From positions 992,001 through 1,056,000 of the forward strand of contig NW_024104095.1 of the NCBI RefSeq assembly GCF_003945595.2: a stretch of DNA of 64,000 nt, in the 5' to 3' direction. The notes under the pieces were generated by a model that saw only the letters and a program-made list of their open reading frames with translations, had not been told where the DNA came from and ran no database searches. Below, piece by piece: positions 52,901 to 63,956 of this stretch (the stretch's first letter is position 1; every line of letters starts with the position of its first letter). Source of the DNA: Pipra filicauda (taxonomy: Eukaryota > Chordata > Aves > Passeriformes > Pipridae). Made by a program: the position numbers and the translations under genes.

Positions 52901-55900
52901 CCATGTGCTAAATCACTTGGATTTGCACATACCCAAAGGATTCTCAGCCTCCGCTTGTGAAGGAAACTGAGCACAGGCTCATTGCCCCTCTGCCTTCAGC
53001 AATCTTCCTAGATACTGCTCTGAATATTGGCACAAAGAATTCCTGCAAGTATAGCTGGGAAAGTCTGAAATCTCTTCCCCCCCCCCCATACTTATTGCTC
53101 TGAAATAATTCCAGCGTCCTGACCGCACTCGCGTCTGAGAGGCAAGAGGCAAATAACTGCTCTGATTTAAATGGGATGGCTTTGTAATCTGAGCCTGCAG
53201 AAATGAACTTCTCTGCTCATCCAGAACAAAGCTGTGCAAAGACAGAGCTCGTTCCCAATTACCTGTTGAGTGTCTTTTGTCTGAGCTCATTTATTTTATC
53301 CGTAGGCATCAAAGGGAGACGGGACGCAAATGTTGGCATTAATTTCCTTTTAATGGCCTATTGCTCACAACGTCTCTGCATTAAATTAGGAGATTTGGAG
53401 CATCTCCGCCTCTGAGGCTGCAGGGAATGATGCTGTGCTAGAAAGCCTGGGGAACTTGCAGCGCAGAACGTCTTGGGAGAGTGTCTGTGGCTTTTGTGTT
53501 GGATGGGAAGGCGGGTTGTGGCTGGTCACTGCCGAGCGCAGAAAGTGGGAGACCACAAAAAGCTGTGTGTCTGGGCACAGCTGCAACAGTCTGCTGGGAT
53601 GGAGGTTTGGGAATGTGTGTGGTGGGTCCAATCCCATCACCTTCAAGGAGCTGGAGGGCTGGGACGGAAAATGGTTTCATTCCCTGGGTCAGAGCTGTGT
53701 CCACATGGGGTTTTGCAGATTGACGTGGATTTGCATGGTCACTGGTCAGCCCAAAGCCAGGCTGATGAGCCCAGGGCAGCTCTGGGATGTTGTTGGAATC
53801 TGGGTTGCTGAGTGTGTTTAATGATAAGCTCTGGGAGGCCTGGGCTGTGAGCTCAGTGAGATGAGCTCATGTTTTCTTTACACAGATAGTGTGGACACAC
53901 CAAGTTCCAGGAGACATTGTGTTTTCCTCTCGTCTTATCCAGGGATGCACAGTCCTTCCCCATCCCAGCTATAACTGCCTGACAGTGTGTCCAGATACTC
54001 ACTCAGAACGAACACCTGATGGTTTTTAAATGTGTTTGGGAGCCCGAATGCCCTCCAGGCCTCCAAAAAGGCTCTGACAGGTCCTTTGATATGTTTGAGA
54101 TCAGAAGTTGCTTTTTTCTGGAGAAGACAGGACTTGGAAAGAGCAGCTGGTTGTGATGGTAAATGTCCAAAAGGACAATCTTGTGCTGGCACGTGAATGG
54201 GCTGGAGACACATTACAAGACCTCTCGTCTCTTTGGTTTTATTTGTAGGAATGTGCGGTAATATTTTAATCCCAATGAATTATCCTCTGAGGGCTGTTCT
54301 GAATAGAGCAGCTGTCAGTAATTACACAATGAATTCAGGGCACTGGCTGCTGGGCCCAGCAAGTCTGGCCTTTAGAACAAATACACTCCTGGGCAGCGGA
54401 GCCAGCAGAGCTGCTTTCCTGTTTGCCTTTGTGTCATGTTTGAGCGCTGCTTTGGCTTCCAGCTGGGTGATATTCCATGAGGAGTGATCTCACACTAACG
54501 TCCTTCCCTCAGTGGGAACAGAAATGGGATTTGTCACTTCCAACCTCATGCCTTTGAGTGAGAGTGAGATTAGCTGGGTCTTTGCCTGCTCTGATGCATT
54601 TGGCTGGATCCATTGGTGGACTCTGCAGTTAGTCTGGAAAGAGATGGGGAGATGGGACTGGGAGACTCAGACCCACACTTCTTGATTAAGAACTTGGACC
54701 AAAAATCTCCAGCTATGTGGTAGCAGAGGGCAGGAATACGTCCACTGTTGCAATTGTCCTTGATAGGAAAGCCTGGAGATATCCCGACAGTAAGGACAAT
54801 GATGGAAAATCAACATCAAAGCACTGACTGCACATTAGAACTCTTGCAAGTCTCAGAAATAGGTGTCATGAGCAAGTCCTGGGACCTCCAACCTTGACTT
54901 TTATTTTTTTTAATTTTTTTTTTTTTTTAAAACATATTAGAAAAAAAAACCCTGCCAAGAATATCTGGTGTTTTAGGGTGGATAGGCTGGATGGCTTCCT
55001 GAGCTCTTCCCAGGTGTGTTTGTGTGTTTTCTGCTGACCTGTATAAAGCACCTCCCAAGAAGCATGACATCAACCAGGCCAAATCACAGACTCTTTAGTG
55101 CCCTGGACTTTCATGACAATGGAACATCTTGAGAAATGTGGTTTTAGGTTGGGGCACACCACTGAACTGTGCTGGCTCCACCAGGACAGGCCGGACATGT
55201 ACACGTGAACTGTAATTTAACCTTTCTCCAGTAACTGCTGTTGGTTTCATCTCTTGATCTAATAAGTCTGAGATGAAAAAATGACCTGTTGCTTTCTCTC
55301 CCCATGCCCTGAAGACCTGGGATGATGAGCTGGAAAGATCAGCCCAGGCCTGGGCTCAGCAGTGCATCTGGGACCACGGGCCCAGTGACCTCATCAGGTC
55401 GATCGGGCAGAACTTGGCGGTTCACTGGGGCAGGTAAGAGCTGGGGGGCTACAGAATCACTGCAAAGAGCAATTTATGGGTCATCCTTTAGAGACAGTTG
55501 GAAAAGCTTGCTTTGGTGCTTGACAGAGCACTGGGAAAAGGGAAGAAAAGCTGAGGATCATTAATTGTGATTGTTCTGGTGGAACAGTTATCCCAGTAAC
55601 ACCTGCAGCCACCACAGTTCCCAGTGAACCAGCATTGATTTGGGCTCCTCTGGTCATCTGTATCTCTGGGTAACACAGCTGTAACCTGCTTAAGGTCACT
55701 CCTACTCCTTAAGGAGATCAGAAGTCTTAACCCTTGCTCCTAAATCTGCTGTTTCAGGGAAGGGTTCTAGCATCATGTAGAGAACCAGGGGAAAGCTGAA
55801 GTTTCTCAGGAGCCATGTCTGGATTCAACTGCTAGTTATGAATTTAATGATCTCTTGCTGTATTTTTAACAAATATTTATCCAGCTTCTAATTTCTCTTT

Positions 55901-58900
55901 CCTGAGAACACTTTGCAGATTTTTTTTTCAGCTTTCTGGGGCAAGTTTTTAAACCAGAGTTGTTAATCCAGTTAGGAAAGCTGATGTTAAGGCTTCCAAA
56001 TGGATTTTCCTCTCCATCTTAAGGTGAAATTTCTTTATTGTTAAGCCCCTGTTGTTAAGCCTTTTATAGGTTAAACCTGCTTTGCACAGCAAACATCTTG
56101 TACTTGTTCAGGAGCCCTGAGGGATTTCCACCCATTTCCTGGGTGGAAATCATTTCCTGGGTGGAAATGCAGTTATGACTGTTGTAAATCAGGTAGAACT
56201 TGGTGGAAAGCAATGGAAATTTGCTGGTGTGAAATTAGCCTGATAGAAAAGTTGGGCTCGTTTTTGTTGGCAGAATTAACTAATGGTTGGAAAGTAGAGT
56301 GGTTAATCCATTGGAAACAAAGTCAAAAGATCGTGCTGTTCTTGGCTCTCCTACAAGTGTTCAAGATGGCCATGGGTTCCTGATGGAGGTAGATCCAATC
56401 TTGCTCCCTTTGCAGCCACTGAGAAGAAAGAGAAATCAGATTTATCTCAGCTTTTTCAGGAACGGGCCATAACTTGATTGCCTCAATTTCCTCTCCTGTA
56501 AAGTAGGACTCGGAAAGTATTCGCCTCATGACATCATGAGATGGATGTTTTCAAAATACTTCTAATGAATGATTTTTAATGAAAAGTTGGCTGAAAGAGT
56601 GAGCTCCAGTTGGTAATGATATCATTTGGAATTCTGGCAGCTTGCTCCATGTGAGCTGTTGAAAGCAATAAAAAGCAGTGGCTTTGGTGCAGTTTGCAGA
56701 TCACTCCGTTTGCTCTGCGTATGTAGCGTGTAAAATACATATTTCTACAGGTAATTTTGACACCATTTGTGCTCCCCAGACAGCACAAGCAGCATCAGCA
56801 CTGCCCCAGGCTGTGGTACCTGGGGCACAGGTTACACAAAGTACATGGGGGGCTCGGTGCAGGGGGAAATTCCTGCAATAAAAGGTTGGATAGTGGTGCA
56901 GTGCTCCAGCTACTCTTTACCAGCTCATGGTGGGATGTGAGTGTGGAAAAGCCCACTCACTTTCAAAGGTCTTACAGTATTAGCTCCGGGGGTACTTCCA
57001 GATTTAGCAAATTGCCTGGTGGTAAAATAGGTACACGATGGCTTTTGGTTTAAGATGTTTGGCAAACCCTCACTTCTGTTTACTTTCAAAATACAACTTT
57101 CCGCCAAACTAGAAGTTATTTTGTAGTTGTGTGGAAAAGTGAGAAGGGCATTTCAGGGCAGTGGCACTTGAGGATTGTGTCAAACCTATAAATAATACAG
57201 AGTCAGGTCAGGCTGTGAATGTAAGGGAAAAATCATAGAAACACAAAACAGTTTGGGTTGGAAGGGACCTAAAAGATCACCCAGTTCCAGCTATGCTGTC
57301 ATGGTCAGGGACACCTTCCATGAGACCAGGTTGCTCCAAGCCCCATCCAACACGGGCTTGAACGCTTCCAGGGATGAGGCAGCTTCTCTGGGCAACCTGT
57401 GCCAGGGCCTCACCACCCTCACAGGGAGGAATTTCTTCCCAATATCTAATCTTAATCATCATTAACATTGTCAATGAGATTTTTTTTAATCCCCAAATTT
57501 CTACCAGAACATCATGACTCAAACTGCCTTTTTTCTCCTTCAGGTATCGATCCCCAGCTTTCCACGTCCAGTCTTGGTATGATGAAGTCAAAGATTACAC
57601 ATTCCCTCATCCTCATGAGTGCAACCCGTGGTGCCCAGACAAGTGCACAGGCTCTATGTGCACACACTACACCCAGGTAGAGGACACCATTGTACCCAAA
57701 CTCTCCACATGTCCCAGCTGTGCCTGGATTGGGGTGATTTCCTTATTTTTCAATAACTATTGCCCTTGCAGATAGTCTGGGCCACGACCAACAAGATTGG
57801 CTGTGCTGTCAACGTCTGCAAGCAGATGAATGTCTGGGGAGAAATCTGGCAGAACGCTGTCTACCTGGTCTGCAACTACTCCCCCAAGTAAGGCAGAGCA
57901 GCTGGGCTCTCTCCAACTCTCCCAAACCTGGCAGGTTGCTTAACTAGCCCAGGATCTGGGGAAGAGATTTCAGGCAGTCTAGACTGGTGGTTGTGGCTTT
58001 AAATTTTCTCTTTAGGCAGCAGCACAGGGCTGGTTCAAAACTACTGAGCACTGCCTGGAAAACTGAATGAGGGGCCTGGGCCAGGCTGGAGCTTTGATGT
58101 TCCTGCCACGGGAAGGGAAGGAGGAGCAGGAGGTGGCCAGGATGGAGCTGGCGTGTGCTGCTGAGCGAGGCTTGCTCTCTGCTGTCAGAGGGTGGGAGGG
58201 GATGGGGTGGTGATGAATGCCAAAAAAACCCTGAAATAACTGCATCAGTGAAAATCTCCCTAGCTCAATGGTTTGCTTAAATTGCAAAATGAAAATTACA
58301 TTTCTTGCCTACTACAACCAGGAGAAGTTTCCTACCTGGCAATGGCACTTAATATTTTCTGGTTTAATGGCTAATAGCAGAAACATTCCCACTCCAAGCC
58401 CTTGGCAATTTAAAACTTCAAAACAAAATGAACTAGGGAAGCCACTTATATGCAAATGGAGCGGCTTGGACAGCATCTGACTTCTGGGGATCATAGTGCA
58501 GAATAATGCAAAGGAAAAAGGTGTGTGGATATAGAGCTGTCATGACCCAGGCAGAGCTCTCTGGGTGTGTTGTCTAAGCCCCTCTCCCCAGGTTAGATAC
58601 TCGTTTTGCTCATGGTTTGGAGGGGTTTAACAACCTGCTCCTCATATGGGATCACACCATCTCCTGCACAGCTCCCACAGCAGGCTGGGCCATTTGCACG
58701 TCATCCATTGAGGGCTGCTGGATGGAAAAATACTCTATTCCTGCAGTTTCTGCTTAATCTTTTCTCTCTGGCATCGGTGCACATTGTCCTCATCTAGCCT
58801 TATAGGTGGAGACAGCTGAAAGAGCAATAACCCAGGAGTTCGTAGCCGTGGGCTTAACTCTGGCTCCTTCAACCTCCTCAGCCCCTAAAGTTTGCAGGAC

Positions 58901-61900
58901 AAAGTGCCAAAATGGGCTTTTATTTTGAGTAGTTTTTTGAGAAAAATGCAGTAATCCACTGATTTATTTCTGTTTACGTATGGTCCCAGTGTTTATATTG
59001 GAAGTTAATATAAAAGTGATACTGCATGTGATTTATTTATGTCAAAAACTAAAAATGTCATTTTGGAGGTGACATGAGGAAGAACATTTTTTCCTACAAA
59101 GCTTTCCTGGGCTGGTTGTTTAGTCTTTGTTCCGTTGCTTTGGGCCAGGTGATGTTTCTGGTCTTGGGTGAGTGTTTGGGTGTCTGATGGGTGCACGTTT
59201 CTCCTGTGCTTGCAGGGGCAACTGGATCGGAGAAGCTCCGTACAAGACCGGCCGTCCCTGCTCCGAGTGCCCCCCGAGCTATGGAGGAGGCTGCCAGAAC
59301 AACCTCTGCTACAAAGGTACGTGGTGAGGGGCTTGGGGCACCCTCTGGGATAGGGAAAATTGCTGAGCAAGGATGTGGAAATTTCTAATTAGAAGCAGCC
59401 ACAGCGCTGTGCACCTTTTAATTAGCCATCCTTAAATATTTCGACATCACGACATGTGGGAAATCGTCAGCCACTGCTGGAGCTGAAAACCTCTGAACTG
59501 CTTAAAATCTGGAGCTCGGATTCAGCATGTTTTCCTGGGGAAAATGAAAGAGCTGGAGCAGGGGGAAGCAGCTCTGAGCTTCCAGAGGTTTGGCTCGGGA
59601 GCTCCAGCGGGATTTTGAGCACTGGCAGGAGCGATCCCGTCCTTGCGGGGTTTGTTTGGGAAGGGAATGTTCTCCAGTGCTTCCCAGAGGTGACGTGGGT
59701 GGGCAGAGCTTGGCCGCCTGCCCTGCTCCTTCGGGGGCCAGGGATGGAGCCTTTTGCTCCCTCCCCACCTTGGTTTTCATGGCTGCAAGATGAATGCAGC
59801 GATTCCTGTCTCTCAGAGGAGAGAAGGGGATCCTGGATGGCTTTTCCTCACCTGTGGAAAGAGAGGTCAGGAGAGTAAAACACATTATTAATGTGAGCCC
59901 TTCAGTATAGCAGTGCTGTCCCTCAGCATGCAGGAGCTCCTGGGGTCGTTTTTCTCCTCCCACATGTTTGGCTTCAGAGAGACCTGGGCTCCTGGAAAGA
60001 GGCAGGTTCCCTGGAGACTTGCCCAAAGTAGAGGCTTTTTTTACTGCAACCTGGCATTTCTCATTTTTCCCCTTGTGGGGTTTGGGGGAGGACCCCGAGG
60101 TGGGCTGCAGTGGGGAGAGGGGAGGGGGTGCCCTGTTGGAATATGTGCTCTTCAACTTATTTGTGTTTTCCCTCAGAGGGAAGAGCTCTGTGGGAAACAG
60201 GAGCAGCAATATCAGCACTTTGTTTTCACTAATTAGTGGGGATCCTTTCAAATCTTTACTGTAAGATGCTATAAATGCTGCTTCGTGCCCAGAGGAGCGG
60301 GAGAGGAGCAACCTCCCCTCACATTCCCTGGGAATAGCTCTGTGCTGCATCTAATGGGCATTTTTGATCTTCCAGCTGTTTTAAAGCAGATCCTTGTCAA
60401 ACTAAATCACCTCCCTCAAAACATGAACCTGCCTGATTTCCCCACCCCTGTGAACACACTGTAATTATTTTTAATCCTCTCTTCTAACCAGATTACCGTT
60501 ATCAAGATCCCATCATAGGTGAGACAGATGAGACCAATGAAGTGGAGATTCCACAGGTGGCAGAGCAAAAGCCAGTGAGGTTCTACCCTCCGGAAAGCAA
60601 GCCCAGCAAATCTATCAAGCCCAAGAAAATCATCCCAGAATCCTACATGAGTAAGACAACCTCTCTCTTTTTCAGCTTCTCTGAGTTTTTAAGTACCTCA
60701 ATGGGAAAAAGGGTGGAAAGTGATGAGGAAGCTCAGGGAAAAAAAAAACTGGGGGGATGTTTGAGTGGAGGGGGAGGTAATCTGTGTGAAAATTCACTGC
60801 TGCTTGTAGCAGAAACCTACTAGAAGTGGTGAGCAAAGCTTTCAAAAGCTGCTTGTCCCTTCTGCACATCAATCTGCAATAGGTATTTGTTTGTTTAAGC
60901 CATTTCATAGAATCACAGACTGGTTTGGGTTGGAAGGGACCCTAAAGCTCATCCTGTATCCTGTTCCACCCCCTGCCATGGGCAGGGACACCTTCCATTA
61001 TCCCAGGTTGCTCCAAGCCCTGTCCAACCTGGCCTTGGACACATCCAGGGATGGGGCAGCCACAGCTTCTCTGGGCACCCTGTGCCAGGGCCTCACCACC
61101 CTCACAGCCAAGAATTCCTTCCCAATATCCCATCTAACCCTGCCCTGTGGCAGTGGGAAGCCATTCCCCCTGGTCCTGTCCCTCCAGGCCCTTGTCCAGA
61201 GTGCCTCTCCAGCTCTTTTGGAACCCCTTCAGGTACTGGAAGGGGCTCTGAGGTCTCTCTGGAGCCTTCTCTTCTCCAGGTGAACACTCCCAGCTCTCCC
61301 AGCCTGTCTCCATGGCAGAGATGCCCCAGCACGTGGAACATCTCTGTGGCATCCCCTGGACTCACTCCAGCAGGTCCATGTCCTCCTTATCTCAGTAAAA
61401 TATCAATGTATCAAAGGTCCCCCCATCAGGAATCAATTTAGAAATACAGCGTTTATTTCCCATTTAAAACACTCTGCACTTAGCAGTTCCCCTCTTTGCA
61501 GCTATTCTGGGTTTTATAGTTTGTTTCCTCTTTATTTTTTGCTTGGGAAGATTTCTGAAGTCATTTGTGGAGCTGCTGGTACTTCCTCAGTTGTTTTCTA
61601 ACTGTTGTTAATTAAAAGACTTATTGAGCAAACAAGGTGAGGCAAGCCAACACATCCTTTTCAAGTTTATCTACTGAAATCTGGAGAGTCTGTAATTAAA
61701 TGGAGAATGAGACTCTGACTGCAGACCTCGGGCTGTAAATCAAAGCCTTCAGCTGTCAGATGCTTCTTCCTTACTAATATTCCAGAGACACCTGTCTCAA
61801 GTGAAGAGCTAAAGAGGCACGAATTGCTCCAGGATGCATAAAATAAGATTTTATCTTGCTGCACCAAAGACCTCCAGGAAAGACATGTGGAGGTTGTTCA

Positions 61901-63956
61901 GGAGCAGGCTGAGCTCTTTCCTTTTAAAATATTTATTTTTTTGTTTATTTATTTCTCCCCAGCACAAGTCATCACCTGTGAAACCAAGATGAGAGACAAA
62001 TGCAGAGGCTCAACATGCAACAGGTAGGGTTTTATTGCTATTTCTTAGAGTACTGTGGGAAAAAGTAATCTAAATATTGCTCAGTTGTTGCAAGCATAGG
62101 ATAGGCTGTACTGCTTATTTTTTTGTGACTAAACAAACCAAACAAAATCCCAACAAAACCCAGCAAAAAACATCCCCTAAATTTCTCCTCATGCAAGCCT
62201 TCAGCCAAGCCTGGCAATAAGGTGCTTTGGTTTATTTTATTCAGCCGTGATGACCCAGAGTTTCAGGTGGCCAAAATAATTCAGTAAATTTTGGCAGAGT
62301 CATTTTTCGAGCGTTTTTCATGCATTCCACTGCTGTCCAAGCCAGACCAATAATTCATGGCTTGTCCCCTCCCAGCCAGTCAAGAACTTCTGGTTAAGGT
62401 TTCTGCAAAGAACAGGACAGTTTATCACTTGGAGAAAAACCAAATCCACAGAATCTAAATATTGGGTTGGGCTGTTAAGGAGGGTGGAGAAACTCTTAAA
62501 AAGTAGCTATTTTGCAATCTTGTTTTTAAAATGGAAGAGTTACGTGAAATGAATGGAATGACTATTAAGTGGAGTCAAAGTCTGTTTTTCTTGAATTGTT
62601 TTTTGCCACCCTCAAAGATATATATCTTCACCAGGTATTTGTGCCCAGCTGGCTGCTTGTACAGTAAGGGAAAGATCTTTGGAACATTTTATTATGAAAG
62701 TGTAAGTACCTTTTAATAGCTCATGGATGTAACTTGTGGGGAGTTAGTGGTAATAACAGAAATGGGAAATGCCAACCATTCTAGTGTAATTTGGCTTTTC
62801 ATATTCTCCACTTGTGGTGCTGTAAAATGGTGCTAATAAAGATTATCTGTATTTTCCTCATCTTAGTGATGAAATAAAAAGGAGTCTGGGAAAGCAAAGT
62901 GATTCCAGACGTGATTTTATCGTGAGTTGTCCTTAATGTGGACACCCATGGAAAGTGAGGGATGGGGATCAATAGGCAGCTCTTACAAAGAGCTGTTCAT
63001 TGGTGTGGGCAGCTTTTTATGAAAACACTGTTAAATGCTGCAACTAAATAATATTTGGGGCTGATTTGCTGGATCTTGAGTTAGCAAGATAATTTATAAA
63101 TAAAGCATGGCACCGTTTTCCCATCAAAACTATTTTTGGGGTGAATAAAGGTTGAAGATAAAAGTTTTTTTGTGTAAAATCTGGTTTTCTTTCCCCATTC
63201 CAACTGCTGGTGTGTGACTGCATCACCCCTGCAACTTCTGTGATTGCAGACAGCCATCCCCTCCAAGTGGTGTCAGCAGAAATATTTTGGGTTGGAATAT
63301 TTTGTTGAGAACTGGAAATATTTCAGACTGGTCGTTCACTTCCAATGCTGCTTTTCTTCTAAATTGTGTTTAAATGTATGGTTTTGTTATTTTTTTTTAA
63401 AAAAAAAAGCCATTCAACCAAGCAGCGCTTAAAATAATAGTAGTAATAAAAGAATAAGGCTGTGCTGGGAGAGTAAGATTTAACAACCAGATTCCAAAGG
63501 AGTGTACTCAGCTTATTTTCCACTTGGTGCTTTGGTGGTGGTTTAATTTCTCCTTCGTTTTTCGCCCAGTGGTTGGGCAGATTTATTTCACGCACTATTT
63601 CTTTGTGCTCTTGTCAGTCATCAAGCATTTGTCGTGCTGCCATCCATTATGGCATCCTGGATAACGAAGGAGGGCTGGTGGATATCACAAGGAAGGGGAG
63701 AACACCTGCTTTTGTGAAGTCCACCAGGAACGGCGTGGAGTCTTTTAGGTACTGCCTTCACCAAAAAGTTTGGTGTTTGCTTTAAATACCAAATGTATTT
63801 GAGTTCCAAATTATGTTGAATTCTCTTTGCTGCCCATACGTAGGCATAGTGACCCAAGTCATTCTGCTATGCTCGTTTTTTAACTATATTATTTTCTTTG
63901 CTTGTTTTGCAGGAAAAGTAAACCTTCAAACGCGTTCATGGTTTCCAAAGTCACAA
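49737..63956 (+). CDS. CRISPLD2: CRISPLD2, cysteine-rich secretory protein LCCL domain-containing 2 (spliced, 3' end outside window)
   Basis: Secreted glycoprotein of the CAP superfamily with LCCL domains (also LGL1). In mammals it acts in lung branching and facial development and binds LPS. Ten coding exons join in frame: 49737-49979, 55315-55433, 57544-57676, 57772-57887, 59216-59316, 60492-60650, 61963-62023, 62635-62701, 63618-63748, 63913-63956, all AG/GT. About 391 residues are encoded: signal peptide (1 to about 23), propeptide-like stretch ending in RSKR, CAP domain (about 55-205), Cys-rich stretch (205-237), basic linker (238-290) and first LCCL domain (about 292-385). Human CRISPLD2 is 497 residues, so the second LCCL domain lies past the window. 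CRISPLD1 is the main alternative; the linker and the synteny next to USP10 favour CRISPLD2. Confidence 0.96.
50150..50390 (-). mobile_element. Degraded CR1 fragment, minus orientation
   Basis: The + strand shows ttttggttggaaagggctgc, then gggtcatcgagtccatccac, with further CR1-like text (cacagcctgcctcagcaggttcttcc) downstream. It is old and diverged; boundaries are approximate. Confidence 0.65.
52290..52341. repeat. Tandem duplication of about 26 bp
   Basis: Two near-identical copies of cccagagtaaaaagaacata atgga are adjacent (52290-52314 and 52315-52341), differing in the A-run length and one or two bases. Confidence 0.8.
55315..55433 (+). CDS. CRISPLD2: CRISPLD2 exon 3 (CAP domain)
   Basis: This 119-bp exon encodes [20 protein letters not shown] and then [19 protein letters not shown] plus two bases of Arg. 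It contains the first CAP-cavity His (WDHGP) and the GxNL segment, here GQNL, as in human CRISPLD2. The acceptor is catgccctgaag and the donor gtaaga. Confidence 0.97.
56124..56168. repeat. Short inverted repeat with a duplicated arm
   Basis: The arm atttccaccc (56124-56133) pairs with gggtggaaat at 56141-56150 across a 7-nt loop. A second copy of the right arm (gggtggaaat, 56159-56168) follows, because atttcctgggtggaa is duplicated. Confidence 0.88.
57232..57455 (-). mobile_element. CR1 LINE fragment, minus orientation
   Basis: The + strand reads atcatagaaacacaaaacag, then gggttggaagggacctaaaa, with ccaggttgctccaagcccca and ccctcacagggaggaatttc further on. This is a CR1 3' end plus ORF2 tail in reverse complement. 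It lies in intron 3, close to exon 4. Confidence 0.92.
57544..57676 (+). CDS. CRISPLD2: CRISPLD2 exon 4 (CAP domain)
   Basis: This 133-bp exon encodes [20 protein letters not shown], then [20 protein letters not shown] and THYTQ. It has the CAP-cavity Glu in WYDEVKDY and the second His in THYTQ. The acceptor is tttttctccttcag and the donor gtagag. Confidence 0.97.
57772..57887 (+). CDS. CRISPLD2: CRISPLD2 exon 5 (end of CAP domain)
   Basis: This 116-bp exon encodes [20 protein letters not shown], then [19 protein letters not shown] (last codon split). It carries the classic CAP signature THYTQIVWATT across the exon 4/5 junction. The CAP C-terminal signature [12 protein letters not shown] is completed in exon 6. 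Intron 4 is only 95 bp. Confidence 0.97.
57888..59215 (+). other. CRISPLD2: CRISPLD2 intron 5
   Basis: No gene, RNA or transposable element recognised; ordinary intron sequence ending in tgtgcttgcag. Confidence 0.65.
59216..59316 (+). CDS. CRISPLD2: CRISPLD2 exon 6 (Cys-rich hinge)
   Basis: This 101-bp exon encodes [20 protein letters not shown] and then [13 protein letters not shown]. It is the Cys-rich, EGF-like hinge that follows the CAP domain in CRISPs and CRISPLDs. It has five cysteines; the fourth to fifth region matches human NNLCYRE. The donor is gtacgt. Confidence 0.96.
59317..60491 (+). other. CRISPLD2: CRISPLD2 intron 6
   Basis: This intron is open on the minus strand across most of its length (59502-60350), but that frame has no recognisable domain and crosses no conserved segment. 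No other feature is seen. Confidence 0.65.
60492..60650 (+). CDS. CRISPLD2: CRISPLD2 exon 7 (basic linker)
   Basis: This 159-bp exon encodes [20 protein letters not shown], then [20 protein letters not shown] and [13 protein letters not shown], plus one base of Thr. It is the linker between the CAP/Cys-rich part and the first LCCL domain. ETDETNEVE matches human ETDEMNEVE; the rest is poorly conserved and rich in Pro and Lys. Confidence 0.94.
60651..61962 (+). other. CRISPLD2: CRISPLD2 intron 7
   Basis: This intron is largely occupied by a long CR1 fragment (60905-61385). The remainder has no recognised feature. Confidence 0.8.
60905..61385 (-). mobile_element. CR1 LINE fragment, about 480 bp, minus orientation
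   Basis: The + strand starts catagaatcacagactggtttgggttggaagg, runs through ctgccatgggcagggacacc and ccctgtgccagggcctcacc, and ends in sequence coding on the minus strand for a CR1 ORF2 tail. It is the longest CR1 copy in the CRISPLD2 part. Confidence 0.94.
61963..62023 (+). CDS. CRISPLD2: CRISPLD2 exon 8 (start of first LCCL domain)
   Basis: This 61-bp exon encodes [20 protein letters not shown] and two bases of Arg, between tttctccccag and gtaggg. It matches human [21 protein letters not shown], the beginning of LCCL 1. Confidence 0.96.
62024..63617 (+). other. CRISPLD2: CRISPLD2 introns 8 and 9 (around exon 9)
   Basis: Introns 62024-62634 and 62702-63617. AT-rich with a poly-T/poly-A pair near 63389-63408. 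No further feature recognised. Confidence 0.65.
62635..62701 (+). CDS. CRISPLD2: CRISPLD2 exon 9 (LCCL 1)
   Basis: This 67-bp exon encodes [20 protein letters not shown] plus ES after the split Arg. It holds the LCCL signature YxCPxxC. The acceptor is tatcttcaccag and the donor gtaagt. Confidence 0.96.
63618..63748 (+). CDS. CRISPLD2: CRISPLD2 exon 10 (LCCL 1)
   Basis: This 131-bp exon encodes [20 protein letters not shown], then [20 protein letters not shown] and ESF plus two bases of Arg. It has the LCCL core SICxAAIHxG and the VxxxRxG strand. The acceptor is ttgtgctcttgtcag and the donor gtactg. Confidence 0.97.
63913..63956 (+). CDS. CRISPLD2: CRISPLD2 exon 11 (end of LCCL 1; last exon in window)
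   Basis: This 44-bp exon encodes [15 protein letters not shown] plus one base. It matches human YKPSSSFMVSKVK. The acceptor is gcttgttttgcag and the donor gtaagt. The second LCCL domain should follow beyond base 64000. Confidence 0.93.

Larger units (their letters stand above)
49980..55314 (+). other. CRISPLD2: CRISPLD2 intron 2
   Basis: A 5.3-kb intron. A decayed CR1 lies at about 50150-50390, a ~26-bp tandem duplication at 52290-52341, and an AT-rich simple stretch near 52829-52855. The open frames near 53386-53821 on both strands have no recognisable domain. No other gene is seen. Confidence 0.7.
55434..57543 (+). other. CRISPLD2: CRISPLD2 intron 3
   Basis: This intron contains a small palindromic repeat (56124-56168) and a CR1 fragment (57232-57455) ending about 90 bp before exon 4. 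Nothing else is recognised. Confidence 0.75.

Noticed and set aside
53386..53821. Overlapping open frames on both strands in CRISPLD2 intron 2
   Set aside because: Open in several frames at once because of base composition; no protein family recognised.
59502..60350. 282-codon minus-strand open frame in CRISPLD2 intron 6
   Set aside because: No recognisable domain, no splice partners and no family resemblance; likely chance.
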